Under the pieces are notes generated by a model that searched no databases, was not told where the DNA came from, and worked only from the letters and a program-made list of their open reading frames with translations. The position numbers were made by a program, and so were the translations under genes. Of a stretch of DNA of 5,621 bases, positions 1 through 5,551 are shown piece after piece. The DNA comes from CAVPGH01 sp046726955 (GTDB lineage: Bacteria > Acidobacteriota > Vicinamibacteria > Fen-336): positions 1-5,621 of the forward strand of contig JBKPBQ010000131.1 of NCBI GenBank assembly GCA_046726955.1, in the 5' to 3' direction. Position 1 is the stretch's first letter. Every line of letters begins with the position of its first letter.

Positions 1-216
1 CATGTGACTCGTACCCTTCGTCATGATGGTGAAGTCGGTGATGGCGGGAGAGTAGACGGCGCCCCCCGCGCAAGGTCCCAGGATCGCGGAGATCTGCGGG
101 ACCACTCCCGAAGCGACCGTGTTCCGGAAGAAGATCTCCGCGTAACCGCCCAGCGAGGCGACCCCTTCCTGGATGCGCGCGCCTCCCGAGTCGTTGAGCC
201 CGATCACCGGTGCGCC
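1..216 (-). repeat. Core repeat copy B in the carboxyltransferase gene (continues past left edge)
   Basis: This is the second copy of the core, encoding residues 240-311 in the same frame as copy A and offset from it by 363 bases (121 codons). Amino-acid changes against copy A are conservative (for example D/E, L/F, L/V, V/I), except near the end, where KDSSYM becomes KGTSHM. The silent-site divergence shows it was an independent, selected gene for a long time and is not a fresh local duplication. The similarity probably continues to the left of the window. Confidence 0.9.
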
Positions 217-933
217 GTTCTCGAGGGCGAGGCAGGCCCGGTCGTCTTCCACGGCGAAGTGGGCGATGCCGGAGCGGGTGTTGTGGGTCATAGCCCCGCC
301 CAGCTCCTCCTTCGTGACCTCTTCGTGGGTGACCGTCTTGATCACGTCGGGCCCGGTCACGAACATGTACGAGCTGTCCTTCACCATCACCGTGAAGTCG
401 GTGATGGCGGGAGAGTAGACGGCACCTCCCGCACACGGGCCCATGATGGCGGAGATCTGCGGCACCACCCCGGAGGCGAGCGTGTTGCGGAGGAAGATGT
501 CGGCGTAGCCGCCCAGGGAGGCGACGCCCTCCTGGATCCGCGCCCCCCCGGAGTCGTTGAGGCCGATCACCGGAGCGCCCATCTTCATGGCGAGATCCAT
601 CACCTTGCAGATCTTCTGGGCGTTCGTCTCGGACAGGCTCCCTCCGAAGACCGTGAAGTCCTGGGCGAAGACGTAGACGAGGCGGCCGTCGATCCTTCCG
701 TAGCCGGAGACGACCCCGTCGCCGGGGATCTTCTGCTCGGCCATGCCGAAGTCGAGGCAGCGGTGCTCCACGAGCTGGTCGAGCTCCTCGAACGAGGACT
801 CGTCGAGCAGGATCTCGATCCGCTCGCGGGCGGTGAGCTTGCCCTCCCGGTGCTGGCGCTCGCGGCGCGTCGCACCGCCCCCCTCCTCGGCCCGCCGGAT
901 CTTGTCGCGGAGGACGTCGAAGCGGGAGCTCAC
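1..933 (-). CDS. Acyl-CoA carboxylase carboxyltransferase (beta) subunit, PccB-like, 5' part, with an internally duplicated core
   Basis: This is the 5' part (311 codons) of a biotin-dependent acyl-CoA carboxylase carboxyltransferase subunit, which moves CO2 from carboxybiotin to an acyl-CoA such as propionyl-CoA. The frame is open to the left edge. The GTG start leaves one base after the fmdB stop and gives the usual PccB N-terminus: a charged helix, GKLTARERIE at 31-40, then FEELD and EHRCLDFGM. Acyl-CoA-binding and oxyanion-hole motifs are DSGGARIQEGV at 127-137 and GPCAGGAVY at 165-173, followed by FVTGPDVIKTVTHEEVT near 191-207. Oddly, where the family continues into a helix ending near a conserved PSNN, the frame jumps at about residues 235-237 back into a second copy of the core (240-311), repeating both motifs at 248-258 and 286-294. 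The shine-dalgarno is weak, so coupling to fmdB is likely. The family is clear. Substrate (propionyl-, methylcrotonyl- or acetyl-CoA) cannot be told, and the fused structure may be an assembly artefact. Confidence 0.88.
   Translation of the reverse strand, partial: MSSRFDVLRDKIRRAEEGGGATRRERQHREGKLTARERIEILLDESSFEELDQLVEHRCLDFGMAEQKIPGDGVVSGYGRIDGRLVYVFAQDFTVFGGSLSETNAQKICKVMDLAMKMGAPVIGLNDSGGARIQEGVASLGGYADIFLRNTLASGVVPQISAIMGPCAGGAVYSPAITDFTVMVKDSSYMFVTGPDVIKTVTHEEVTKEELGGAMTHNTRSGIAHFAVEDDRACLALENGAPVIGLNDSGGARIQEGVASLGGYAEIFFRNTVASGVVPQISAILGPCAGGAVYSPAITDFTIMTKGTSHM
364..579 (-). repeat. Core repeat copy A in the carboxyltransferase gene
   Basis: This 216-base segment encodes residues 119-190, from GAPVIGLNDSGG to the methionine before FVTGP. 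It aligns without gaps to positions 1-216. By hand count 37 of 216 bases and 9 of 72 residues differ, and most base changes are silent third positions. It sits where the core is expected in the family, so it is taken as the native copy. Confidence 0.9.
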
Positions 934-934
934 C

Positions 935-1147
935 CTAGTGGCCGCAGCCGCACCCACCGCGCGAGCAGCCGCATCCCCCGCCCCCCGACGGCCGCGCGCC
1001 GTCGCGGCCGGCGAAGGCGAAGGAGGACAGCTGCTTCTCGACGTCCTCGCTGCGACAAGCCGGACAGGAGACGGCTTCCCCCCACGACCGCACGAGCCTC
1101 TCGAACTTCTCCTCGCACTCCCCGCAGACGTACTCGTAGATCGGCAT
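935..1147 (-). CDS. FmdB-family small zinc-ribbon protein
   Basis: This 70-residue protein matches the FmdB putative regulatory family. It starts MPIYEYVCGEC and has two CxxC pairs at C8/C11 and C28/C31 that would bind one zinc. After a linker the C-terminus is glycine- and cysteine-rich (C59, C61, C66, C68, H70), as in several family members. It is cytosolic by sequence, with no signal peptide or membrane helix. The ATG lies 5 bases after the transaldolase stop, and the stop is one base before the carboxyltransferase start, so it sits inside the operon. The conserved MPIYEY start fixes the initiation codon; a longer upstream reading in this frame only shadows the transaldolase. The molecular role of this family is poorly defined: the name comes from a gene near formamidase, and a regulatory role is only presumed. 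Confidence 0.85.
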   Translation of the reverse strand: MPIYEYVCGECEEKFERLVRSWGEAVSCPACRSEDVEKQLSSFAFAGRDGARPSGGGGCGCSRGGCGCGH

Positions 1148-1152
1148 GGCGC

Positions 1153-1821
1153 CTAACGCGGGGCCTTGGCCCCCAGCTCCTTCTTCGCCTTCTCCCAGTC
1201 GTCGAGGAAGCGCTTGAGGCCGATGTCCGTGAGCGGGTGCTTGAGCAGGCTCTGGAAGACGCTCATGGGCATCGTGCCGATGTGGGCGCCCGCCTTGGCG
1301 GCCTCCACCACGTGCAGGGGGTGCCGGAGGGAGGCGGCGAGCACCTCGCACGGGAAGGAGTAGTTCCTGTAGATCTGCACGATGTCGCGCACGAGGTCCA
1401 TTCCCGGCGTCGAGATGTCGTCGAGGCGGCCCACGAAGGGCGAGCAGAAGCTCGCACCGGCCTTGGCCGCCAGGAGCGCCTGGCTGGCACTGAAGACGAG
1501 CGTCATGTTCACGCGGCGGCCTTCCTTGGCGAGCATGCGCGTCGCCTTCAAGCCCTCCGCGGTGCACGGGCACTTCACCACGATGTTCTCGTGGAGAGAG
1601 GCCCAGTGCCGGCCCTCGCGGACCATGCCCTCCGCATCGGTGGCCACCACCTCCGCGGAGATGGGGCCGTTCACGGTCTTGCAGATCTCGACGAGGATGT
1701 CCTCGGGCTCGCCGCTCTCCTTGGCGAGCAGGCTCGGGTTCGTGGTGACACCGTCGAGTACGCCGAGGGAGGCCGCTTCGCGGATCTCCTTGAGGCTAGC
1801 CGTGTCCAGGAAGAACTTCAT
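1153..1821 (-). CDS. Transaldolase / fructose-6-phosphate aldolase family protein
   Basis: This 222-residue class I aldolase belongs to the short, bacterial transaldolase/FSA subfamily, and its length is normal for that group. The family either transfers dihydroxyacetone units between sugar phosphates in the pentose phosphate pathway or cleaves fructose 6-phosphate. Visible family motifs are MKFFLDTAS at the N-terminus (Asp6), GVTTNPSLL at 24-32, the Schiff-base lysine K83 in IVVKCP, NMTLVFSASQALLAAKAGA around 105-123, and SPFVGRLDDIS around 127-137. The sequence fits a (beta/alpha)8 barrel and no key residue appears lost. The ATG at 1821 is preferred over the GTG one codon earlier because an AGGTG element lies about 7 bases upstream and MKFF is the family start. 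It lies 9 bases after the FAH remnant and 5 bases before fmdB. Whether it is a true transaldolase or an FSA-type aldolase cannot be settled by eye. Confidence 0.93.
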   Translation of the reverse strand: MKFFLDTASLKEIREAASLGVLDGVTTNPSLLAKESGEPEDILVEICKTVNGPISAEVVATDAEGMVREGRHWASLHENIVVKCPCTAEGLKATRMLAKEGRRVNMTLVFSASQALLAAKAGASFCSPFVGRLDDISTPGMDLVRDIVQIYRNYSFPCEVLAASLRHPLHVVEAAKAGAHIGTMPMSVFQSLLKHPLTDIGLKRFLDDWEKAKKELGAKAPR

Positions 1822-1830
1822 CACATCACC

Positions 1831-2025
1831 TCACTTCTCCCCCACGGGATTACGGAGGATGCCCACCCCTTCGACCTCGACCTCGACCACGTCTCCCGCG
1901 ACGAGGGGGCCGACGCTGGCGGGCGTCCCTACGGAAATCATATCTCCGGGAAGGAGCGTCATCACTCGAGGGACGAACCCAGACGAGGTGGAGGACGTCG
2001 CGGTCCCCGGCCGGTAGTACTTCAC
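1831..2025 (-). pseudogene. C-terminal remnant of an FAH-family hydrolase gene
   Basis: The frame ends with a clear FAH-superfamily C-terminus: VMTLLPGDMISVGTPASVG near residues 21-39, then AGDVVEVEVEG and ILRNPV near 43-61. Intact proteins of this family are roughly 200-300 residues. Here only about 45 family residues follow a GTG that overlaps the lipoprotein stop (GTGA), giving at most 64 residues. The catalytic and metal-binding part (the conserved acidic residues upstream) is missing, so hydrolase activity is not expected. Residues 1-17 do not look like the family. Two readings are possible: a deletion fused the first few codons of the original gene to its end, or an unrelated junction lies near 1975-2020. 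No shine-dalgarno is visible before the GTG, so any translation would depend on coupling. The 3' end provides the ribosome-binding site of the next gene. Confidence 0.75.
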
Positions 2026-3086
2026 GGGCGCACGCCGTCCGCGGGAGCGGAGGGTGCGCTCTCGTTGCCGGCCTGGTCGAAGGCGGTGACGGTGTACCGG
2101 TACGGCGTCCCGCGCGCCGCCGTCTTGTCCACGTACTGCCGCTCGCCGCCCTTCAGCTCGACGAGCCGCTCCGGCGTCCCCCCTACCGCCGCGCGCCAGA
2201 GGCGATAGCCCGCGAGGTCCGGCTCCGGCGACGGGCTCCAGGTGAGCTCGATGCCGTCGCTCGTGGCGAGGGCGGAGAGGCCGGCCGGCGGCGCCGGGGG
2301 GAAGACGTCCTTTGCGTCGACGCAGGCCTCGGCGGAAGGCGTGCTCTCCACGAGCGGCTCGAGCGCGGCGACCGCGCGCACGGTGTAGCACCACCGCGTG
2401 CCGAGGCTCGCGGTCGTGTCCGTGAGCCTCCAGTCGCCGGAGGGCCGGGCGGTGAGGGGCGAGCCCTCGGAGGCGCTCGCGGCGCGCCTGTAGACCCAGA
2501 ACCCTCCGGGGAAAGGCGGCGGCGTGGGCGGCGGGGACGCCCCCGGAGGCAGACCAGGCCGGGAGAGAGAGGGCGACGGGGACGGGGACGGCAGGGGGGC
2601 GATGGGCTCCGGCTTGTCGCCCTTCCAGGTGAGCGCGACTCCTCCCGGTTCGAGCGTGGCCACGAGATCGGTCGGAGCTGCAGTCTCCTTCTCCACGCGC
2701 ATGACGAGCGGCCCCGAGCGCGGCGAGGCCTCCTTTCCCACGATCGCGCGCGCGGCCACGTGGACGATCGTGCCGGGCGGGGGCAGGGGCTCGCGAAGGA
2801 CCACTTCCTGCCCCGGAAGCACCTTCCGCTTCGTGCGCCGTCCCTGCTTCTCGACGTCGCCGTCGCCGTCGAGACGCACCGTCTCCACGGAGAGGTCGGT
2901 CATCCGCGCGCCTTCCACCGAGGCTCGCGGCGCGGTCAGGCGGATCTCCAGCTCGTTGCCACGCTGCGCCACGCGGAAGACGGCGAGGGCGGGTGGCGTC
3001 CGGCGCAGCGGGGGCAGCGGATCTCCCCGCTTGCCGCAGGCGGGGAGCAGGAGGAGCAGGGCGGCGGCCGCGAGGGTTCGCCGCAT
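2022..3086 (-). CDS. Lipoprotein with fibronectin type III-like domains
   Basis: This 354-residue protein has a short lipoprotein signal: MRR, a run of Ala/Leu, then LPAC with the lipidated cysteine at C17. The following GKRGDPLPP resembles the start of small LptM/YifL-type lipoproteins. Three beta-rich segments follow at roughly 34-132, 136-255 and 264-354. The last two look like fibronectin type III domains (LTWSPSPEPDLAGYRLWR and YRYTVTAFDQAGNESAPS in the third). The second is interrupted by a Pro/Ser-rich stretch at about 159-194. C233 and C255 could form a disulfide in the periplasm. It is likely anchored to a membrane on the periplasmic side; the binding partner is unknown. The ATG directly follows the hslU stop with no gap and no clear shine-dalgarno, suggesting translational coupling. 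The domain class is fairly secure; the function is not known. Confidence 0.8.
   Translation of the reverse strand: MRRTLAAAALLLLLPACGKRGDPLPPLRRTPPALAVFRVAQRGNELEIRLTAPRASVEGARMTDLSVETVRLDGDGDVEKQGRRTKRKVLPGQEVVLREPLPPPGTIVHVAARAIVGKEASPRSGPLVMRVEKETAAPTDLVATLEPGGVALTWKGDKPEPIAPLPSPSPSPSLSRPGLPPGASPPPTPPPFPGGFWVYRRAASASEGSPLTARPSGDWRLTDTTASLGTRWCYTVRAVAALEPLVESTPSAEACVDAKDVFPPAPPAGLSALATSDGIELTWSPSPEPDLAGYRLWRAAVGGTPERLVELKGGERQYVDKTAARGTPYRYTVTAFDQAGNESAPSAPADGVRP
2575..2592 (-). repeat. Three tandem hexamers encoding Pro-Ser repeats
   Basis: Plus-strand gacggg/gacggg/gacggc occurs three times in a row. It is read on the minus strand as alternating Pro and Ser codons inside the proline-rich linker of the lipoprotein. 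It is a small, slippage-prone in-frame repeat, and a change in copy number would add or remove Pro-Ser pairs without breaking the frame. Confidence 0.7.
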
Positions 3087-4469
3087 TCAGAGGATGAAGC
3101 GGGAGAGGTCCTGGTTCTTCACCAGGGGCTCGAGCTTGCGTCGCACCTCGGGAACGTCGATCGTCACGACACCCGGCCCGCCGTCGAACGAGACGTCGTC
3201 GAGCACGGCCTCCAGGATCGTGGAGAGCCGCCGCGCCCCGATGTCCTCGGTGGCCTGGTTCACGTCCATGGCGAAGCGCGCCATCTCGCGGATCGCCCCG
3301 TCCGTGAAGCGCAGCTCGACGCCCTCCGTACCCAGGAGCGCGCGGTACTGCGTGACCATCGAGCTCTTGGGCTCGGTGAGGATCCGCACGAGGTCGGCCT
3401 CGATGAGCGGCTGCAGCTCCACCCGGATCGGGAAGCGTCCCTGCAGCTCGGGGATGAGGTCGGACGGCTTGCTCACGTGGAAGGCGCCGGCGGCGATGAA
3501 GAGCACGTGATCGGTCCGGACGGGACCGTACTTCGTGGACACGGTCGTGCCCTCCACGATGGGAAGGAGGTCGCGCTGCACGCCCTCGCGGGAGACGTCG
3601 GGGCCGTGGCCGCCCTCGCGCCCCGCGACCTTGTCGATCTCGTCCAGGAAGACGATCCCCGAGCTCTGCGCGCGCTCCACCGCGAGCTGGCGCACTTTCT
3701 CCTGGTCCACGAGCCGGCTCTCCTCCTCCTGCCGGAGCACCTGGCGGGCCTCGCTCACGGGAAGCTCCCGCCGGCGCGTGCGGCCGCCGAAGAGACCGGG
3801 GAGGAGGTCCTTCATGTTGACGTCCATCTCCTCCAGCCCCTGGTTGGACAGGACCTGGAAGGTCGGGAACGTGCGCTCGGGCACGTCCACCTCCACCGTC
3901 CGCGCCTCCAATTCTCCCGCCCGGAGCCGGGCCCGCAGCTTCTCGCGCGATGCGAGCAGCGAATCGCGCCTCGCGTTGTGCTCCTCGGGCGTCATTCCGT
4001 GCGCAGCGGGCGACGGGGGCAGGAGGAGGTCGAGCAGCTTCTCCTCCACCGCCGCTTCCGCCTTGTCCTGGACCTCCGCGTGCTTCTCCCGGCGGACCAT
4101 GTCCACCGCCGCCTCCACGAGGTCGCGCACGATCGAGTCGACGTCGCGGCCGACGTAGCCCACCTCGGTGAACTTGCTCGCCTCCACCTTCACGAACGGG
4201 CTGCCGGAGAGGCGGGCGAGGCGGCGCGCGATCTCCGTCTTTCCCACTCCCGTGCGGCCGATCATGAGGATGTTCCGCGGCGTGATCTCCGCCGCCTCCT
4301 CGGGAGGCAGCCGCTGGCGGCGCACGCGGTTGCGGAGCGCGATCGCGACCGCGCGCTTGGCCGCCGCCTGCCCCACCACGTGGCGGTCGAGCTCCGCCAC
4401 GATCTCCCGCGGAGACAGACGGTCGAGAGTTCGGAGCTCATCGCTGGCGGCCGGGAGGTGGATCGGCAT
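3087..4469 (-). CDS. hslU: HslU, ATPase/unfoldase subunit of the HslUV protease
   Basis: This 460-residue AAA+ protein unfolds substrates and feeds them into the HslV peptidase in the cytoplasm. Motifs in order: REIVAELDRHVVGQ at 21-34, Walker A GRTGVGKT at 71-78, pore loop GYVGRD at 104-109, the family-specific intermediate (I) domain about 110-250, Walker B GIVFLDEIDK at 271-280, the arginine-finger region ELQGRFPIRVEL at 341-352, and the sensor-2 region GARRLSTILE at 411-420. It ends in DLSRFIL, the tail that docks into HslV to activate it. All key residues are present and the length is close to the usual 440-460. The ATG overlaps the hslV stop by one base (TGATG), so translation is coupled and the two subunits are made together. 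The start giving MPIHLP is chosen over an upstream extension because that extension lies in the hslV shadow. Confidence 0.98.
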   Translation of the reverse strand: MPIHLPAASDELRTLDRLSPREIVAELDRHVVGQAAAKRAVAIALRNRVRRQRLPPEEAAEITPRNILMIGRTGVGKTEIARRLARLSGSPFVKVEASKFTEVGYVGRDVDSIVRDLVEAAVDMVRREKHAEVQDKAEAAVEEKLLDLLLPPSPAAHGMTPEEHNARRDSLLASREKLRARLRAGELEARTVEVDVPERTFPTFQVLSNQGLEEMDVNMKDLLPGLFGGRTRRRELPVSEARQVLRQEEESRLVDQEKVRQLAVERAQSSGIVFLDEIDKVAGREGGHGPDVSREGVQRDLLPIVEGTTVSTKYGPVRTDHVLFIAAGAFHVSKPSDLIPELQGRFPIRVELQPLIEADLVRILTEPKSSMVTQYRALLGTEGVELRFTDGAIREMARFAMDVNQATEDIGARRLSTILEAVLDDVSFDGGPGVVTIDVPEVRRKLEPLVKNQDLSRFIL

Positions 4470-5005
4470 CAGAGCGTTTCCACCTCGATGGCGTCGTTCG
4501 TGTAGATGCAGATCTCGGCCGCGATCTTCATGGCCTCCCGGGCGATCCCCGCGGCGTCTAGCGAGGCGTGGCGCACGAGCGCCCGCGCCGCGGCGAGGGC
4601 GTAGGGGCCGCCGCTGCCCACGGCCACGAGGCCGTCGTCGGGGGCGATCACGTCCCCGGATCCGGAGAGGAGGAAGGTCGCCTCGCGGTCCGCGACGACG
4701 AGGAACGCCTCGAGCCGGCGGAGGACGCGATCGGTGCGCCACTCCTTGGCGAGCTCCACCGCCGCGCGCTGGAGGTTGCTACGGTGCTCCTCGAGCTTGG
4801 TCTCGAACTTGTGGATGAGGGCGAGGGCGTCCGCCGTCGATCCCGCGAAGCCGGCGAGGACCTGCCCGTTGAGCAGGCGCTGGATCTTCTTGGCGCGGTG
4901 TTTCACGACCGTCTGGCCGAGCGTGACCTGGCCGTCCCCCGCGAGGGCGACGGCACCTCCGTGGCGGACGGCGAGTATCGTGGTGCCGTGCAGGTCTTGA
5001 CTCAT
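4469..5005 (-). CDS. hslV: HslV, threonine peptidase subunit of the HslUV protease
   Basis: This 178-residue proteasome-beta-related peptidase forms a double hexamer with HslU caps. The sequence MSQDLHG precedes TTILAVRHGG, so processing would expose T8 as the catalytic N-terminal threonine. Other family features are AGDGQVTLGQ at 23-32, K40 in HRAKK (Lys33 of the mature numbering), AGFAGSTADAL at 51-61 and AVGSGGPYALAAARAL around 128-143. No key residue is missing. It heads the leftward operon, directly behind a sigma-70-like promoter. There is no good shine-dalgarno in front of the ATG (gcctctccc), which is slightly unusual for the first gene. The MSQ start is supported by the short propeptide normal in this family. 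Confidence 0.97.
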   Translation of the reverse strand: MSQDLHGTTILAVRHGGAVALAGDGQVTLGQTVVKHRAKKIQRLLNGQVLAGFAGSTADALALIHKFETKLEEHRSNLQRAAVELAKEWRTDRVLRRLEAFLVVADREATFLLSGSGDVIAPDDGLVAVGSGGPYALAAARALVRHASLDAAGIAREAMKIAAEICIYTNDAIEVETL

Positions 5006-5033
5006 GGGAGAGGCGAACGGCGCCGGGACAGGT

Positions 5034-5063
5034 AGTATAGGAGCGCCCGCGCGAGCCGGTCAA
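5034..5063 (-). promoter_or_regulatory. Sigma-70-like promoter of the hslV operon
   Basis: Read on the minus strand, TTGACC (5063-5058) is followed by an 18-base spacer and TATACT (5039-5034), which is 5 of 6 bases matching in each box. Transcription would start near 5027, leaving a leader of about 20-25 bases before the hslV ATG. No heat-shock sigma-32-type pattern (CTTGAA with CCCCAT) is visible here, so heat induction is not shown by the sequence. The site is a prediction. Confidence 0.6.
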
Positions 5064-5086
5064 CGAAACCGCGCGGCGAGGTGGCG

Positions 5087-5449
5087 ATGAGCCTGAAGAC
5101 GCTCGCGATCGTCTCCGGCGTGTACGACCTGCTGCTCGCGCTCGGCACGCTCTTCGCCGCGCGGCCGCTCGCCCTGGCCTTCGGCGCGCCCGCTCCCGTG
5201 CCCGTCGTCAACGCGCAGCTCAACGGCGTCTTCACCCTCACGCTCGCCGCCGGGTACTTCTGGGCGGCGCAGGACCCGGAGGCACGGCGCGGCTATTTCT
5301 GGATTGCGGGCGTCCTCGCGAAGGGTCTCGGGGCCGCGCTCTTCCTCTTCGACCACTACATGGAGGGCTCGCCCTCGAGCTTCCTCCTCTTCGTGGCCAC
5401 TGACGGCTTCCTCGCCCTCCTGACCCTCGCGCTCCTCCTCCGGAAATGA
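5087..5449 (+). CDS. Small four-helix integral membrane protein, function unknown
   Basis: This 120-residue protein is almost entirely hydrophobic, with four likely membrane helices at about 5-25, 44-61, 69-89 and 99-118. Loops are short: a Pro/Ala-rich loop near 33-41, a charged AQDPEARRG near 61-69, and DHYMEGSPSS near 89-98. There is no signal peptide separate from helix 1. I do not recognise a specific family; the overall plan resembles small DoxX-like or DUF-type membrane proteins, with no enzyme motif seen. ATG 5087 is preferred to GTG 5081 because GAGG lies about 5 bases upstream of the ATG. It is divergent from hslV across an 81-base gap and convergent with the TonB-like gene. No clear promoter of its own is visible; its transcription may start within the shared gap. 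Confidence 0.75.
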   Translation: MSLKTLAIVSGVYDLLLALGTLFAARPLALAFGAPAPVPVVNAQLNGVFTLTLAAGYFWAAQDPEARRGYFWIAGVLAKGLGAALFLFDHYMEGSPSSFLLFVATDGFLALLTLALLLRK

Positions 5450-5468
5450 CGTGAGGCCCGCGCGGCTT

Positions 5469-5551
5469 TAGCAGGGTGCTGAAAAGTGTCCTCACGCCGC
5501 GCGCGAACAGCGCGCGCGGCTGTCGAAGGCTGCTTTTTCAGCACCCTGCTA
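5469..5551. repeat. 83-bp palindromic element with 17-bp perfect inverted ends
   Basis: The ends 5469-5485 and 5535-5551 are a perfect 17-bp inverted repeat (tagcagggtgctgaaaa and its complement). Nested inside is a second perfect 10-bp GC-only stem (5496-5505 with 5511-5520, loop aacag). This double-hairpin layout and the TAG...CTA ends look like a REP- or MITE-type dispersed element. No target-site duplication is evident by eye. It lies between two convergent genes, and the last three bases on the right (cta, 5549-5551) are the stop codon of the TonB-like gene. A search for further copies in the genome would settle the class. Confidence 0.75.
5496..5520. terminator. Possible bidirectional terminator hairpin
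   Basis: This is a 10-bp perfect GC stem with a 5-base loop between convergent genes. On the minus strand a four-T run follows about 9 bases later; on the plus strand a five-T run follows about 13 bases later. The T runs are not directly adjacent to the stem, so it is not a textbook intrinsic terminator. The position makes a transcription-insulating role plausible. Confidence 0.35.

Noticed and set aside
1148..1573. N-terminal extension of the FmdB-type protein in the same frame
   Set aside because: It overlaps the transaldolase gene out of frame, has Arg/Pro-rich shadow composition, and the family begins with MPIYEY at 1147.
4..2208. Very long plus-strand open frame (734 codons) across the left half
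   Set aside because: It runs antisense to five recognisable minus-strand genes, has low-complexity Arg/Ala/Gly/His-rich composition and matches no family. It is a by-product of high GC and few stop codons.
2026..2394. N-terminal extension of the FAH remnant through the lipoprotein gene
   Set aside because: The extension is an out-of-frame shadow of the lipoprotein, Arg-rich and without any FAH motif, so it is not the missing part of the gene.
2760..4505. Long plus-strand open frame opposite hslU and the lipoprotein gene
   Set aside because: It is antisense to the unmistakable hslU gene, and its translation is rich in His, Arg, Leu and Asp with no domain pattern.
4470..4742. N-terminal extension of HslU upstream of MPIHLP
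   Set aside because: It is an out-of-frame reading of hslV, and the ATG at 4469 gives a normal-length HslU N-terminus.
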